Program-made: the position numbers and the translations under genes | NCBI GenBank assembly: GCA_009760855.2 | Contig: WPIO01000194.1 | Location: 395,022 to 459,021, forward strand | Length of the DNA stretch: 64,000 nt | Source of the DNA: Cristatella mucedo | Taxonomy: Eukaryota; Bryozoa; Phylactolaemata; Cristatellidae | Direction of reading: 5' to 3' | Part shown: in pieces, positions 48,421 through 62,849 of the stretch | Position numbering within the stretch: position 1 is the first letter of the stretch | Layout: each line of letters begins with the position of its first letter | The notes under the pieces: model-generated | Told to the model about the DNA's origin: nothing | Seen by the model: only the letters and a program-made list of their open reading frames with translations | The model's database searches: none

Positions 48421-48821
48421 TTAGAGGCTGTTAATACATGCCAGCTTTAGCTGTAAAGCAATTTGGTGAGTTCACCGTATGCCGTTGCTCTGTGAGTAGT
48501 TTCAGAACGCTGCAGAATACACCTGGACGTGCTGGGCGTGCGAGAAATGTATGGCAGTGGTAAAAGAAAGGATGTGCCGAAATCACTTCCGTTGTGCCAG
48601 GAACAGGGCCAATAGGCTCTCGTCGGAAGAAAAAGCAGGTAGGTTAATTAAGAAGCTCAAGCATTTCTCGGCACACATTGATTAAAAATGTAGGTGGTTT
48701 CCGAACCACACTACGAAATTTGTCGTTATATACCTGTATTCGTAGCTATGCATTCATCGACATAGGGGGAAATGTCCTACACCAGTGGAGGGAAATGTCC
48801 TTGGATCCACTACAGGTAAAT

Positions 48822-49532
48822 GCCATGCGTTTGTGACATCCCATCATGACTTCTGTAACTCACAGCTTGCTGGCCTACCAGCTTGGTCAATAAGGCGATT
48901 ACAGTTGGTGCAAAACTCCACAGCTAGGCTTGTCTGTCGTGAGCCTCGCAGTTGCAAAATCACACCAGTTCTCGCCGAACAGCTCTGGCTACCAATCAAG
49001 CAACGGATCGCCTTCAAGGTATTGTCGCTCACTTTTAGGTCGCCTCATTCTTTGGCTCTAGCCTATCTCTCAGATCTACTCCCCACCAGGGCAAGCATCA
49101 TACCATCAGATTTTTGGAATCCAATGATTTGCCAATACCTCGTAGAAACCTCAAATCGTTTGGAGACCGTGCATTTAGTTGGTATGCTACCAAAGCCTGG
49201 AACTTCCTCAAGACCTGCGTCAGAACATCCCCTGACCTGACAATATTTAAAAGAACCTAAATACACACCTATTTAGGACAGCATTTACCGGGTCCCTGTG
49301 ATTCGTCCTTGATGTGCTTATGCGTGCTGACACGGTGCATGCTGCCACTGACCGTATTTGCATGGTGACCCTGTGCGTATCACCCCTAACCATGTTATCC
49401 ATTTTGTTTGCATATCCAGCATTATATTACTCACCATTCATTAGCTTTTCCCTTTCAGCATATGTAAAGCGCCTGGAGAGGGATTGAGTTATCTAAGGGT
49501 GCTTTATCAAGTGCATTATTATTATTATCGTT
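48822..49532 (+). mobile_element. LINE-A copy 9: 3' fragment
   Basis: It begins at the AFVTSHHDFCNS region and continues through LWLPIKQRIAFKVLSLTF to the KAWN/LP end. The 3' UTR ends in GGGTGCTTTATCAAGTGCAT and (TTA)n near 49532. A 151-codon open frame spans 48785-49240, but it is only the pol C-terminus. Confidence 0.9.
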
Positions 49533-49957
49533 ATAGACACTAGAATAGAACTCTACAACAGCGAAAACTTATTTCAACTTAATTAAGATACACAGGAAGG
49601 CAACCCACCAATTTTTTAAAGCAATGACATGCACAGTGCTAAATTCACAAAAGTTCGCAATTGAGACTGAGATTTCGATTGAGGCTTCCTTTACCTTCTC
49701 AGGAAGAGGCAATCGCATGACAGGTGCACCGGGTGTCGTGAAGCCTGACACACCGAAAAACCGCTAAAGGTCGTTCCCTGGGGCTTCCCATCTTCTTACG
49801 TATCAGACTGACAACTGCAGCCTCTGGCAGGTCACTGGGATCAACTGAAAAACAGTGTAACGGGCGAGAAAGCCCATCGCCAAGGAGTAAGAGAACGGCC
49901 GACATCAGGAACTAAAGTTCGAGCTTTGGCCAAATATGGTAAGATAATCGTATATCC

Positions 49958-50680
49958 ATTATTGAAAGTACTCAGATTTGCAGCCTTTTAAAGTGATTCG
50001 GCACTCTCGAAAGGAAGGATTTTTCCGGGGCTCAGCTAAAATGGGGTATGTTGGGAACAGTGTCTTAATATTTCAATCGCTATGGTTGGGTTATTCGTCA
50101 TGTGTGCTCAATGCTTGTGCTTTGTGTCCAGTCTGAGCCAGGATAAAATTGATTTTTTCACCACCCACGTGTTTTGAAATTGTGGTTCGTCTGTCTCCAA
50201 TCGTTAGTGGCTGCTGCAGTAGCATATGCAGCAGCAGTGGAGGCTAATGAAGCTATTACTGGACAAGGACGCAATTTGAAGTCAATATGAGTAGGAAGAG
50301 CCGTGAAGCTGGAAAGCCAAGACGTGGGCGAGCCTCGACGTGTTGAAATATATGGAAAATCGAGGACTACGAATAAAACGTACTTCACAGCTAAGGCTCG
50401 TAAGTAGGCATGGCTTCATATTGGTCCTTAATGAATCAATGGCACGTGCTAGGCGGTAAAAGTAGGCGTTTTAGCTTGAAGTAGTCGCTTAGCTTATCGA
50501 TTTATCGTGACCTGATAAACCTAGCTTTACATATCCTGGTGTGTAGGGATACCTTCAGCCTGTACTAAAGCATTAATTGAGTGTAAATATCATAAGTTTG
50601 GGCGGCTCATTGAATGACTAATGCTATCAAATACATCTTGGCTAAAATTCTGAACTTGCAAATGCATCAGCAGTCATCAA
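49958..50680. repeat. Duplicated block B, copy 1
   Basis: Matches 56303-57010 in the same orientation. Shared pieces include GATTCG near the start, GGCTAATG-AGCTATT, GTCGTGGGCGAGC-like text, GAAAATCGAGGACT and ACGTACTTCA. LINE-A 3' ends precede both copies (49532 and 56236). No protein is recognised, although a minus-strand frame (50158-50388) is open in this copy and broken in the other. Confidence 0.75.
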
Positions 50681-50894
50681 CAAGGTCTCGGTTGCCTACC
50701 TTATAGAAGTCGTGGGTAACGTTTTCAGCAATGAGCCGAATTAATTTTTGTTTATCGATTCATTCAAGTGAATAACCAGAATAGGCCGAGCTTAGATTGT
50801 GGTGATTTAAGTATCGTCTCAGGCTACGTTAGAGTAGTAGCATTTGCCTGTTTGGGATGTGTCGGCTACATAAAACAGACATAATTATATTTTC

Positions 50895-51130
50895 TCCCAG
50901 ACCTTCACTGGTTTTCAATTAAACAGCTTACTAAATTCATGGTTTTCCCATTCATTTTTAGGTTCCTTCACTCTTTCGCATCATTCTATTTATACGTAGC
51001 AATTGCCAAGAATTATTTACACCAGCTCATCGGACTAAAGTCATTGGGCTGTGCCCGAGCCAGCTGAAATTTTTGTAAGGCAATAACACTGATTTATAAG
51101 TTTGGTTTCCAAAGCTTTACTGGTTTTTGT
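50895..51130 (+). mobile_element. LINE-A copy 10: short old fragment
   Basis: The block from CAGACCTTCACTGGTTTTCA resembles the LADLHWLPVKQRIDFKVLSLTFRSLHSMAPAY coding segment of other copies, with many changes and no 3' tail. Confidence 0.6.
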
Positions 51131-51376
51131 ATTATTTATTTGCAGTGAAGATGCAAATACGCCGGAGTAGACTTTTACAAGCAGCCTCGTTAACAAATTG
51201 TTCGACTCCATGAATTATTTGAATCTTATGGCAAGTGTTTTGTTTGTGATTCATAAACAATTGACAGGGTCAGTAGGAAAGTTTTTCTCACGTACAACAA
51301 TTTAAAAGGTGGGCTAAAGTGTCTGTACGGAGCCCTCGAACAATGTCCTTGACTAGTACAGCTAAAATAATCATTG

Positions 51377-53020
<1,644 letters not shown>

Positions 53021-53031
53021 ACAGAGAGAGA

Positions 53032-53108
<77 letters not shown>

Positions 53109-53411
53109 TGAGAGGGCGAGATGGTGAGATGGCGAGAGAGCGAGAGGGTTGAAGGGCGAGGGGGCGAGAGAGAGTGAGAGAGAGCGAGAGGGAGAGAAAA
53201 AAAGAGAGAGAGAGATAGGGAGAGAGAGAGTGCAAGAGAGTGCGAGAGAGCGACAGCAAACAAGAGATAGTGAGAGAGTGAGAGATTGTCTGAGTTAGAG
53301 AATAATACAGTGAGAGACAGAGTTAGAGAGTAAAAGAGTGAGAGTGTAAAGGAGTGAGATGGAATGAGAGAATGAGTGAACAAGTGAGAGAGCAAGCAAG
53401 CAAGAGAGAGC

Positions 53412-53461
<50 letters not shown>
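53021..53461. repeat. Long purine (GA-rich) tract
   Basis: (GA)n at 53021-53105 and 53405-53460 with a G/A-rich stretch between. The plus strand is almost entirely purine for about 440 bp. Translated Ser/Leu frames on the minus strand are artefacts. Confidence 0.97.
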
Positions 53462-53462
<1 letters not shown>

Positions 53463-53794
53463 TGTGTTATATGGGGAACAGTTGCTAATTTCGTTGTTTT
53501 TATGGTCGCTTAAGGTAGCGAATTTAGGTGTTTCAAAATGTCAAGGGAGAGTAACAATTTTCTAAATATATTCTTCTAAATCTAAAGGATATTTAAAAAT
53601 AACAGCAGTGACTAACGATAACTACTTCCCTCAAACAGTGCTAGAATGCCTACTACAGATTCAAACTGGTGAATGACGATAAGAGATTGGCACCGCATAT
53701 GTTGTGGTAGCCGTGTGCTGAAAATTTGCGACAGTTTTTTATTTGTCGAATCAAATGCTTTGTATCTGGAACACTGATTAAATAGAGAGAGAAA

Positions 53795-54118
53795 TTGACA
53801 GTGTTTTGGATCTCTGTTAATTCTTCACTCGCAAGCAGGGCTTCAGCAGGAAGACTGATTATTAAATTGAATATACAAAATCTACCTTTAGCGTTGCTAC
53901 TTGTATCATACAGGTTTCAGGTAGTTGTTCTTGTTCCACTTGTTACATTTGGTGATATATTGTTCAACTGTAGTTTCATTTCAAATGACGGAGACGAAGA
54001 TGACAGCTATGATGATTCTAAAGTTCCATCACCTAAAATTACAAAACAACCAATTTTTGTTAGTAAGAGACCTTTGACCACACCAAAAAAGCAAGATGAA
54101 CTCGTCGGTTCTGGATGA
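53795..54118 (+). other. Unassigned 107-codon open frame
   Basis: A hydrophobic first half (LPLALLLVSYRFQVVVLVPL) is followed by an acidic patch (SNDGDEDDSYDDSK) and a basic Lys/Pro end. No family is recognised and it may be non-coding. Confidence 0.2.
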
Positions 54119-54714
54119 GAAGCAAAAACTACTCCCACAACTGGCCAGAGCAAACACATTTTAAGCCTGGCATTGAGGACGCAGGTCAGCTTTCAATTTT
54201 GTAAAATAAGAAAGTCATACTTCCTCCCTTGCACCAATGCCTTTGGCTAATAAAAATGTTAACAGTGAGAACCAAGAACACAGTTTATGTAACTGCAGGA
54301 AAGGTTTCCTTTAAATTGGCGATACACCGGTTAAAACTGAACATTGTGTTGATCTACAGATCAGTTAATTTTGAAAGACATGCAGCCTGCAGACAAAATG
54401 ACTTGGTTCTATTTGCGTGCCCGGAATCGATATAAGTCTGAGGTAGATCGCTTCATCGTTAATCAGCAGTCTACTGACTAAGAATGAATTAATAAGAACA
54501 TGGTTCAATGCTGTGCTGCATTGAACAGCAGAAACAGTTTTAAGATACATTTTCTAAAATCCAACTATTGACTATTGAGTGACTATTTCCCATTACATTT
54601 ATAAGCATTCAGTGAGGAACTGGATGAGGAGTTTAATCAGGACATTTGTGAAGTGTACCATATTTACTAAGGATGCTTGAATGTTAAAATGATGGCGGAT
54701 GACAGGTAATTTCA

Positions 54715-54861
54715 ATACAATATAATTCATTTGTATAGCGCCCAAAGAGAACTTAGTCTCTGTTCAGGCAATTCACACTTGCCCCGGTGCCGGAGCCCAA
54801 GACCTCAGCTAGAGTTTGGTTGTGGCAAGCACCTTAACCGATAGATCAAGAGCCTGAAGGT
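54715..54861 (-). mobile_element. SINE-2 copy next to LINE-A copy 11
   Basis: Minus strand: GGCTCTTGATCTATCGGTTA then AGGTGCTTGCC (A-box region), a GC-rich middle, and the tail GACTAAGTTCTCTTTGGGCG followed by CTATACAAATGAATTATATT. LINE-A copy 11 starts directly beside its head. Confidence 0.72.
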
Positions 54862-56236
54862 CTTCTAGAGCACCTCTCATCTCGCCTGGGCATCACTGGC
54901 ACTGCTCTACAATGGTTCAGGTCTAATCTCAGTCGGAGACTCCCGAGTATTGACGTGCATGGATGAAGATCATCCGAGGTATCTCTTAAATTTTGGGTAC
55001 CTCAGGGCTCGGTGCTATGTCAGGTTATTTTCAGTTTATACTCTCCCTCTTGCTGATGTGATTGCCAAGCACAATCTAGGCTTGCACTTTAATGTGGATG
55101 ACACTCACTTGTACCTTTGCTTTAATCTCTTCCTGCCTTCGAATACCTCGAATTCTCTCAACTCCCTTGCTACCTGTATTGATGTCCTCAGCACATGGAT
55201 GTTAGCAATTTTTCTAAAACTAAACGATGATGAAACTAACTTACTAGTTATGGGCAAACCAAGTGTCATTTCAACATTGCAAAAGCTGAAGCTCAAAATT
55301 GGCACTGCGAGCATATCTCCAGTTGAATCAGCTCGAAGTCTAGGTGTCATGTTCCAAAGTGACCTCTCGTTAGACGACCGCATCAGCTCCATAGTCAAAT
55401 ATGCCTACTTCCAGCCACGTAACATTGGTATAATTTGGGCTTGCTTAGATAAGGATTCCACGTCCAAGTTGGTCCATGGAGTTCCAGTTCCATTCCACGT
55501 CCAAGTTGGTTAAGTCCATGCACTAGTGACATCCCGTCTTTACTTCTGCAACCCTCAGCTTGCTGGCCTACCTGCAGGTGCAATCAGGCGATTTCAGCTG
55601 GTGCTAAACTCAGCAGCTAGGCTTGTCTGTTGTGAGCGTAGCAGTTACCATATTACACTGCTTCACACCGACCCTCAGTAGCTACCAGTCAAGCAACGGA
55701 TCGACTTCAAGGTTTCGCCTCTCACTTTTAGGTCACTTCATTCTTTGGCTCCGGCCTATCCCTCAGATCGACTCCAACACCAGGCCAAGCATCGTACTGC
55801 CCACTTTTCGGAATGAAATAGTTTACCAATACCTCGTACAAAGCTCAAATCCTTTGAAGACCGTGTATTCAGTTCGGACGCACCCTAAGGCTGAAACTCA
55901 TTCCCAACTTGCGTCAGAGCATCCCCTGACTCTACCTCATTTAAAAGAAACCTAAAAACACACCTATACAGGACAACATTTAGTGAGCCATTGTGATTCG
56001 TTCTTCATATGCTTATATGGCCAGACACTTTGCCTGCTGTCACTAACAACACTTGCATGCTGAACCTGTGCATGTCACCCCTAACCATGTTATTCATGCT
56101 GCTGATCACGCAAGCTATTATCACCATTCGATAGAGTTTCCCTTTGCGGCAAATGTAAAGCTCCTTGAAAGAGATTGAGTTCTTTGAGGGCGTTTTATCA
56201 TGTGCATTATTATTATCATTATTATTATTATATGTA
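54862..56236 (+). mobile_element. LINE-A copy 11: RT to 3' end
   Basis: It starts at the coding region for LLEHLSSRLGITGTALQWF and continues through the 187-codon frame 54950-55513, which has a decayed catalytic box (FNVDDTHLY) and FLKLNDDETNLLVMGKPS. The pol C-terminus follows in other frames to about 55955, then the 3' UTR and a (TTA)n tail near 56236. It contains a duplicated VPVPFHVQVG patch near 55480-55510. Confidence 0.9.
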
Positions 56237-56302
56237 GCGAGAGAACATAAGGGACTGACATAAATGTTCTAGCCAGACACATCAGTACATGCTAGAATGT
56301 TA

Positions 56303-57010
56303 GTTATTGAAAGTTCTCGTAAAACTGACATGGTGAAGCGATTCGACACTGCAAGAAAGGTGTTAGCTGGGGCACATTGCTATCGTCGGCTAAGGATTAG
56401 GCTGTACTGCTGCACTTCGTGTCGTTTAATCGCAGTTGCTATTGTTGAGGTTTAACCTTGTGTGCCTTACGACGGTTCTATTTATCCGGTATGCGAAAGG
56501 ATAAGCTTAATTTTTTACTGGCAGCAGCTTTCAAAATTGTGATTTGTGAGTCTCCAAGCACTTGTTGTTGCTACAGTAAATAAGGCTAATGCAGCTATCC
56601 GGAAGAGTGCTCAATTTGAGGTCGATATGAAATAGGAGAGCCCAGTCGTGGGCGAGCGGTAACGTGTTTTAGTCAAAGAAAATCGAGGACTGCGTATATG
56701 ACGTACTTCATAACTAGTTTTTGTTTAGTGCATACAAATACTGCTGGGCGATATGTACGGCAATATTGATCCTTAGTCACTCGGTGTCTCATTCCATGAG
56801 GTAAAAGCAAGTTTAATGGCTTGGATTAGGTTATCGATTAATATCCGCTTGGCACATTCAAGCTACCTATTGTGTTTTGTAGGCAGCCAAAAGCCGGTCT
56901 AAAGCACTGATCGGTAAAAAGTCTCGGAAGCTTGATGAAAGCTCATTCAAAGACTACTACACCCAATTAATTCATGGCCTAAAGTAATAATATTCGGTTG
57001 CATTAACATT
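56303..57010. repeat. Duplicated block B, copy 2
   Basis: Counterpart of 49958-50680. The conserved core is about 56535-56720. The equivalent minus-strand frame has stops. Confidence 0.75.
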
Positions 57011-57149
57011 AACCGATAATGTCTCTGGTTAAATTTCCATATCATGAGTAACACAATCGGCGATGAGTAGCGATATGCTTTTGTAGGTTCAAATAGTTCT
57101 CTAGCTTAGACACTTTAAATTTGATTAGTTAGCAATAGCATTGTCAATT

Positions 57150-58160
57150 ACCACAAGCATAACACGGTCAAAGGTACACATGCACAGGGTCTGCATGAAA
57201 AAATGGTTACTGGTAGCACGCACGATGTCAGCCCGCAAAGATGACAAAGGAAGAATCACAGGAACCACTGAATTATATGCACATACATGCATTTATAGCT
57301 TCCTTTTAAATTTGGTCAAGTCAGGGGATGTTATGTTGCCGGCCGAGAGTCGATTCCAAGGTTAGGGAGCATACAAACCAACGGCACCATCTCAAAAGTA
57401 TTGAAGATAAATACTCCGTATTGGTAAACTATTAGAATCCGTAAAACTTAGGCTTCGATCATTAGCCTGGTGGAAGAGTAAGTCTGATAGGTATCCCTGG
57501 AGAAAAAATTAGGGGAACTAAAAGTGAATGACAGAAGCCTAAAGTCAATCCATTGTTCAACTGGGAGCCAATGCAGGTCAGCTAGAAGTGGTGTTATATG
57601 GGGACTGAGCGCTTTTCATTATAGACTGCCCTAGCTGCAGAGTTTTGCACCACCTATAAGTGCCTATATATACAGACTGAATGATCAGCAAGCTGTGAGT
57701 TACAGAAGATAAGTCGGTTTTCATAAATGCAAAGAGCCATTTAGATCTGGTAGCCATGTCGAAAGAACATTAAATTTTAGCAAAGTTACTTAGCTGGAAG
57801 TAGAGAGACTTGACTGCGAAACTTATGTGTTTGTATATTGACAGATTACTTTTGATTAGGATACTTTGATTTAATGCAGATACAGCAAAAAATATGCTGG
57901 CAGACCTGACTTTGAGCAGAAGGCTTTAAGCTTTCTGAATCACACTTGGTTTACCCCTAACTATCAAATTCGTTTTGTTTTATATTCATTCAATATCAGA
58001 AGGTTTTCTGCTATCCATATACGAATATCATCAATATCTTCAACACCCATTATAGAGGATTTGACGCGTTTAAAGTTCGGGAGGGGTCAAAAAAAAGGTA
58101 CAACAGGCCGGAAGTCGGAAGTGCTCATTTTTATCTGGACTCTTGAAGATGGTTTAGCAC
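57150..58160 (-). mobile_element. LINE-A copy 12: older, diverged copy without tail
   Basis: Reading the minus strand, the 3' UTR block with GCACAGGGTCTGCATG (near 57182) leads into pol C-terminal sequence (the CAACTGGGAGCCAATGCAGG block near 57558) and the KPSVIQ-like region near 57950. No frame survives. It is the most diverged of the long copies. Confidence 0.75.
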
Positions 58161-58377
58161 AGCTTGAGATACTAATTGCCTGACAGCTGACGAGGCGCAC
58201 CTCCGGGCCAAATTTACAGACTTCAAAATACATACCCTGCCTAACTTCAGTGGGTTGAGGAGAAATAATCTATTGAACCAGAGTGCATTGAAAAACTACC
58301 TAACTGGTTGCTACAGGAATTTGTGGTCCCAAAAGATTTTTCTGGAGTATTTAAGACTACTGAGCGTTTGGCAAAAA

Positions 58378-58499
<122 letters not shown>

Positions 58500-58654
58500 G
58501 AAGAGACTGTGAAAGCAGTATAATAACCAATTTCACTTAGCATAGGAAAGGGTGAGTCCAATAAAGTCTCAATTTCTGTGATTCAGTCCTTGCAAATTAA
58601 TTTTGAGCAAAAATCTGCATTCCGGAATATTATTTTTGAAGCAAGTAATTCTTA

Positions 58655-58985
58655 CTTCAGATGAATTCTCGCCTACTTGCACTGGCTCACAGCCATTCGA
58701 CTTCAAAGCAGGGTCGGTTCTTTTGTTTTGTTTACTATATCCTGCTCATTACCTAAAGAATTTACAGTTGCATTCAAGCTATATATTCAACCTCAAGCAC
58801 ATCAGACTCTGTTCAATTAGCTCTGCTCCAAAATCCATAAATTCATTGAAAACTGTGACATTAGCTCATGTGCTCCTAAAGTTTGAAGGGCCCTATATAC
58901 AGACGTCACGACGTCGTCTGATACGACGACCTTACAGTAAAGATATAAATGCACCTTTTTACATTGCACTTACATGGTTTACACC
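58655..58985 (+). mobile_element. LINE-A copy 13: diverged fragment
   Basis: It begins at TTCTCGCCTACTTGCACTGG, matching the LADLHWL coding segment, and runs weakly to the KAWNSL region. No tail is present. Confidence 0.55.
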
Positions 58986-59156
58986 ATGACTTAACTGACT
59001 TCATGTGTAGTTTTGTTTATGTAGTCCTGGCATGGGGAATCGGGAAACTGGTTGAATGCAGGATGTAATAGAGAGAGTTTAACAGTCGCCAAACTACCCT
59101 CGGCTAGTCAATTGATACGAGGATTGTTAATTTAAATTGTATACAAACAAACACAC

Positions 59157-59157
<1 letters not shown>

Positions 59158-59234
<77 letters not shown>
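59158..59234 (+). repeat. Compound (AC)n(AT)n microsatellite
   Basis: AC repeat to about 59212 passing directly into AT repeat. Confidence 0.97.
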
Positions 59235-59639
59235 CCATTGGCAATTGCATGGGCGGAGGTAATGTGTTTGAAGCTCCTCCTCTAGTTTTGCGTGCTAGTT
59301 ATCTGATAGCTTTGCATTGAATCTCAATTGGAGGCACCAGTTACACGGTGGCACAATAAGGTGCTGACGTCTAAAACTGAGAACTCCATAACTTCTGAAT
59401 TTTCAATGAAGGCTCCGTATATACTGTATTACTTTTTCTTCTCGATGATCACAATAAGACGGCTACTTTGACATTCAAGGAATTATAAAAACATTCAATG
59501 GTAGTAACTACTTTGTGAAAAAAAGAGAGGAGAAAATAAAAATAAAACAGCTGACGATGAACGTGGCAGATTTAGGTTTTTAAATTATTAATGTCGATGA
59601 TGGTTGTTTTTCAAATTGGGTAAATAACGTTTCAGAACT

Positions 59640-59924
59640 CTAAAGCAGCCCTATCAAGGTTTCCTCAGATATTGCTGCTTGTTTCAGAATAAACATTCTA
59701 CACCGCAAATCTACAAGGATTAATTGTTTCACTGTTCTCAGGATTTCTGGCAGCCAGCTATGCATCGGGTTTGGAGTCTCCGGATTATGCACTAGACTGT
59801 TTTCGTACACCTGCACCTCTATACGGTTGTCGAAGAAGTGGAATCGCATGCCACGTGATATTGATTTTGCAGGGTGAGCTCTTTTGATTTTTGCAATACT
59901 GATTAAACTACCATACCGGCACAT
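59640..59924 (-). other. Unassigned 94-codon open frame
   Basis: It reads from ATG to stop with a protein-like composition (MRFHFFDNRIEVQVYENSLV; LPEILRTVKQLILVDL). No repeat family or domain is recognised, and no neighbouring exons are visible. Confidence 0.2.
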
Positions 59925-60217
59925 AATCGAGGTAGTTCCTTAGACTCTCCAACCAGGTTGGTATGCATCAGATTTAGCTGTTTAACTCCTTTCCAATGAT
60001 TTGCACCAACCAGAGTCTACACCTCTTTTTAAAAAGATGCTTAGTTTAGGTTCAGAAGCGGCTACAGCACCTCAGTAACCTTTGCATGACAGCTCCGATT
60101 TGTATAGTCAGCAAGAGGCAGCGAAGCTGTCATGACATATATATGTAACTCTTTCCTCAACTTGAACCCATGCCCCAAACAAGAAAATGTTGGCTCTGCC
60201 TCTGCATGCACATAATA

Positions 60218-61063
60218 GTAATAATAATAACGTACTTGATAAAGCGCCCCCAGAGAACTGATCTCTTTCTAGGCGCTTTATATTTGCAGCTAAGGGAAAT
60301 GCAATTAAATGGTAAGTATAATCATGCATGAAAAAAAAAACAAGATGAATAACATGGTTAGGGGTGACATGCACAGGGTCAGCATGCAAATGTGGTTAGT
60401 GGCAGCATGCACAGTGTCAGCACACATAAGTACGTGAAGGACGAATCACAGGGACCCACTAAATGCTGTCCTAAATAGATGTGTTTTTAAGTTTCTTTTA
60501 GATGTGGTCAGGTCAGGGGATGTTCTGACGCAGGTCGGGAGGGAGTTCCAGGCTTTAGAAGCATACGAACTAAATGCACGGTCTCTAAAGGATTTGATGT
60601 TTGTACGAGGTATTTCTAGACTGTTGGATTCCGAAAAGCAGGTGGTACGGTGCTTGGCCTGATGGGGGATTGTCGGAGAGATAGGCTGGAGCCATTGAAT
60701 GAAGGGACCTAAAAGTGAGCAACAATACCTTGCAGTCAATCCGTTGTCTCACTGGTTGCCAGTGCAGGTCGGCGAGAATTGGAGTAATGTGGCAACTGCG
60801 AAGCTGGCGACAGACAAGCCTAGCTGCAGAGTTTTGCACCAGCTCTAATCGCCTGATCGCACATGCTGGGAGGCCAGTAAGCAGTGAGTTGCAGAAGTCG
60901 AGACGAGATGTCACGAATGCACGGACCAACCTAGACGTGGTATCCTTATCTAAGCAAGCCCGAATTTTAGCAATGTTACGAAGCTGAAAATAGCCAGATT
61001 TGACTGTGGAGCTGATATGGTCGTCTAACAAGAGGTCGCTTTGGAATATGACACCTAAATGCA
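60218..61063 (-). mobile_element. LINE-A copy 14: well preserved 3' fragment
   Basis: The tail with AATAATAATAA at 60218-60230 is followed by the 3' UTR, then pol frames 60446-60739 and 60585-61064 (DLLLDDHISSTVKSGYFQLRN; LVRAFVTSRLDFCNSLLTGL). Its frame is longer than in most copies, so it is among the younger ones. Similarity stops abruptly at about 61063 after the GVIFQSD codons. Confidence 0.92.
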
Positions 61064-61682
61064 TGTTATCTAAGTCATTCTACCATTAACACGTTGGGTG
61101 GTCTTCTTAAGTTTCCCATTCAGTTTCAATACTAATGAATTTCAGATGTTGAACTTTGAAAAGGTTTAGAGAGTTTCAAGAAATTCTTGTTCATGCAGTT
61201 TGTATTTCAATTGTTTCCGGTGTATTTAGCCTTTCAGATCATGGATTATACCAGTGCATCACGATATTTTATAGGCTCACATTTTAAAGAGTCAGGGAGA
61301 ATTGAAGTTAATTAATAATCGTCAACATTTCGACACTCATTACAATGTATCCTAGAAGAATTGCTAGAATAAATAGGTTACATTCAAAGCAGTTCTGATT
61401 CTGCCGTTTTAAATTTTGGCGTTTGATAGATCTTCCACTAACTATGTGTGGCTTAGTGAAGTGCCGCACGATATATGTCAAACAGACTATCCCTGCCAAT
61501 CACATGACGTATATTTTTATCCAGATGGGTAGGCATTGTAGAACTTTTATGCAAGTGGGTGAGAAAAGCATGGTTCAGGTAAGCATTGCTAAGCACCCTG
61601 GCATTACAAAATTATAGCCAATACTTAGCTTTTATCTTACACGGGTTGTCGTGGACCAGCTGAACTGATATACTGAAACTTG
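61064..61682. other. No recognisable feature between LINE-A copies 14 and 15
   Basis: Small frames only. No DEG/ENaC exon-7-like motif was found here. Confidence 0.4.
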
Positions 61683-62202
61683 CCGGATCCTTCGGCAGCT
61701 TTTGATACCATCGATCACAATGTTCTTCTGGAGCGCCTCTCGTCTCGCCTGGGCATCACTCACACTGCTCTGCGACGGTTCATGTCATATCTCAGTGGCA
61801 GACTCTAGAGCATTATAGTTATTGGAAAAAGATCATCCGAGGTACCTCTGAAATATGGGGTTCCTCTGGGCTCCGTGTTATGTCCGGCTCTTTCCACTGT
61901 TTATACTCTCCCACTTGCTGAAGTGATTGCCAAGCACAATCTAGGCTGTCACTCCTATGTAGATGACACTTAGTTGTGCCTTTGCTTTGATCCGACCCAG
62001 CCTTCGAGCGCCTCGAATGCTCACAACTCACTTGGTGGATGCATAGATGACATTCGCACAGGGATGGCAGCAAATTTTCTAAACCTAGACGATGGTAAAA
62101 CTAACTTTCTAATAATGGGCAAACCCGATGTGAGATAGAAAATGGAAAGGCTTATGCTCAAAATTGACTCAGCCAGCATATCTCCATTTAAATCAAAGAA
62201 TA
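61683..62202 (+). mobile_element. LINE-A copy 15: RT-core fragment
   Basis: It covers DPSAAFDTIDHNVLLERLSSR, the GITHTALRRF segment and a decayed catalytic box (SYVDDT followed by a stop), then FLNLDDGKTNFLIMGKP. It ends near 62202 with no 3' end, exactly where a block duplicated from intron 6 begins. Confidence 0.85.
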
Positions 62203-62265
62203 GTCTGATCTACGGAATTCGGTTACTATATACGGATTCACACAATTGACGGCTTATTGACTCCG

Positions 62266-62452
62266 TAAATAAATAAAATAAATCCTAGCTTATTAAACAG
62301 CCTCTTTTTGTATAGCAACAGAAGAGCCTTTACGTCAATCAACACTGCTTCCAGTGGCGATAAAAAATCGCCCATCGCAGGAATCTAACCCACGATCTCG
62401 TGACCGAGGTCGTCAAAGCCACTGCCTTCCCTAGTGTCCCACTGTACTGTGA
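62266..62452 (-). mobile_element. SINE-1 copy f, inserted in a duplicated block
   Basis: A (TAAA)n tail at 62266-62282 is followed by CCTAGCTTATTAAACAGCCT and CTTTTTGTATAGCAACAGAA, closely matching copy a, then the B-box (GGTTAGATTCC on the minus strand) and head. The related block at 28.5 kb lacks the SINE, so it supplies an approximate empty site. Confidence 0.87.
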
Positions 62453-62849
62453 CTATCCTACCAGCAGCAAGCTAGTGGCCACTGTCCCCAGCAAGGACGC
62501 ACCAGGAATCAGTATTGTAAAGCTAGGGCAGGCTAAACACTATGACTAGCTGACCTAGTGATTACCTTTAAAACTGCTAATTGTATGACGACAAGATAAC
62601 GTTAACACGCAGGTCCATTTTTTTATTAATGGCCTTAGTTTATCGTCACTTCTGAAGCTAGCGAAGGCACTTACAGATCTAGAAACCAGAATTTTGAATA
62701 CCATGATGCAATACGTAATCAAGGCTGTAATACCTTATGCAACTCCTTAATGCTTGTATACCTTACTGCTGGAAGTGGTGGATTATGGCTCAAATGCTAC
62801 AGCGGAATTTAATTCTGACCCACAGCTACATAGTAGCTACACAGTTTAA

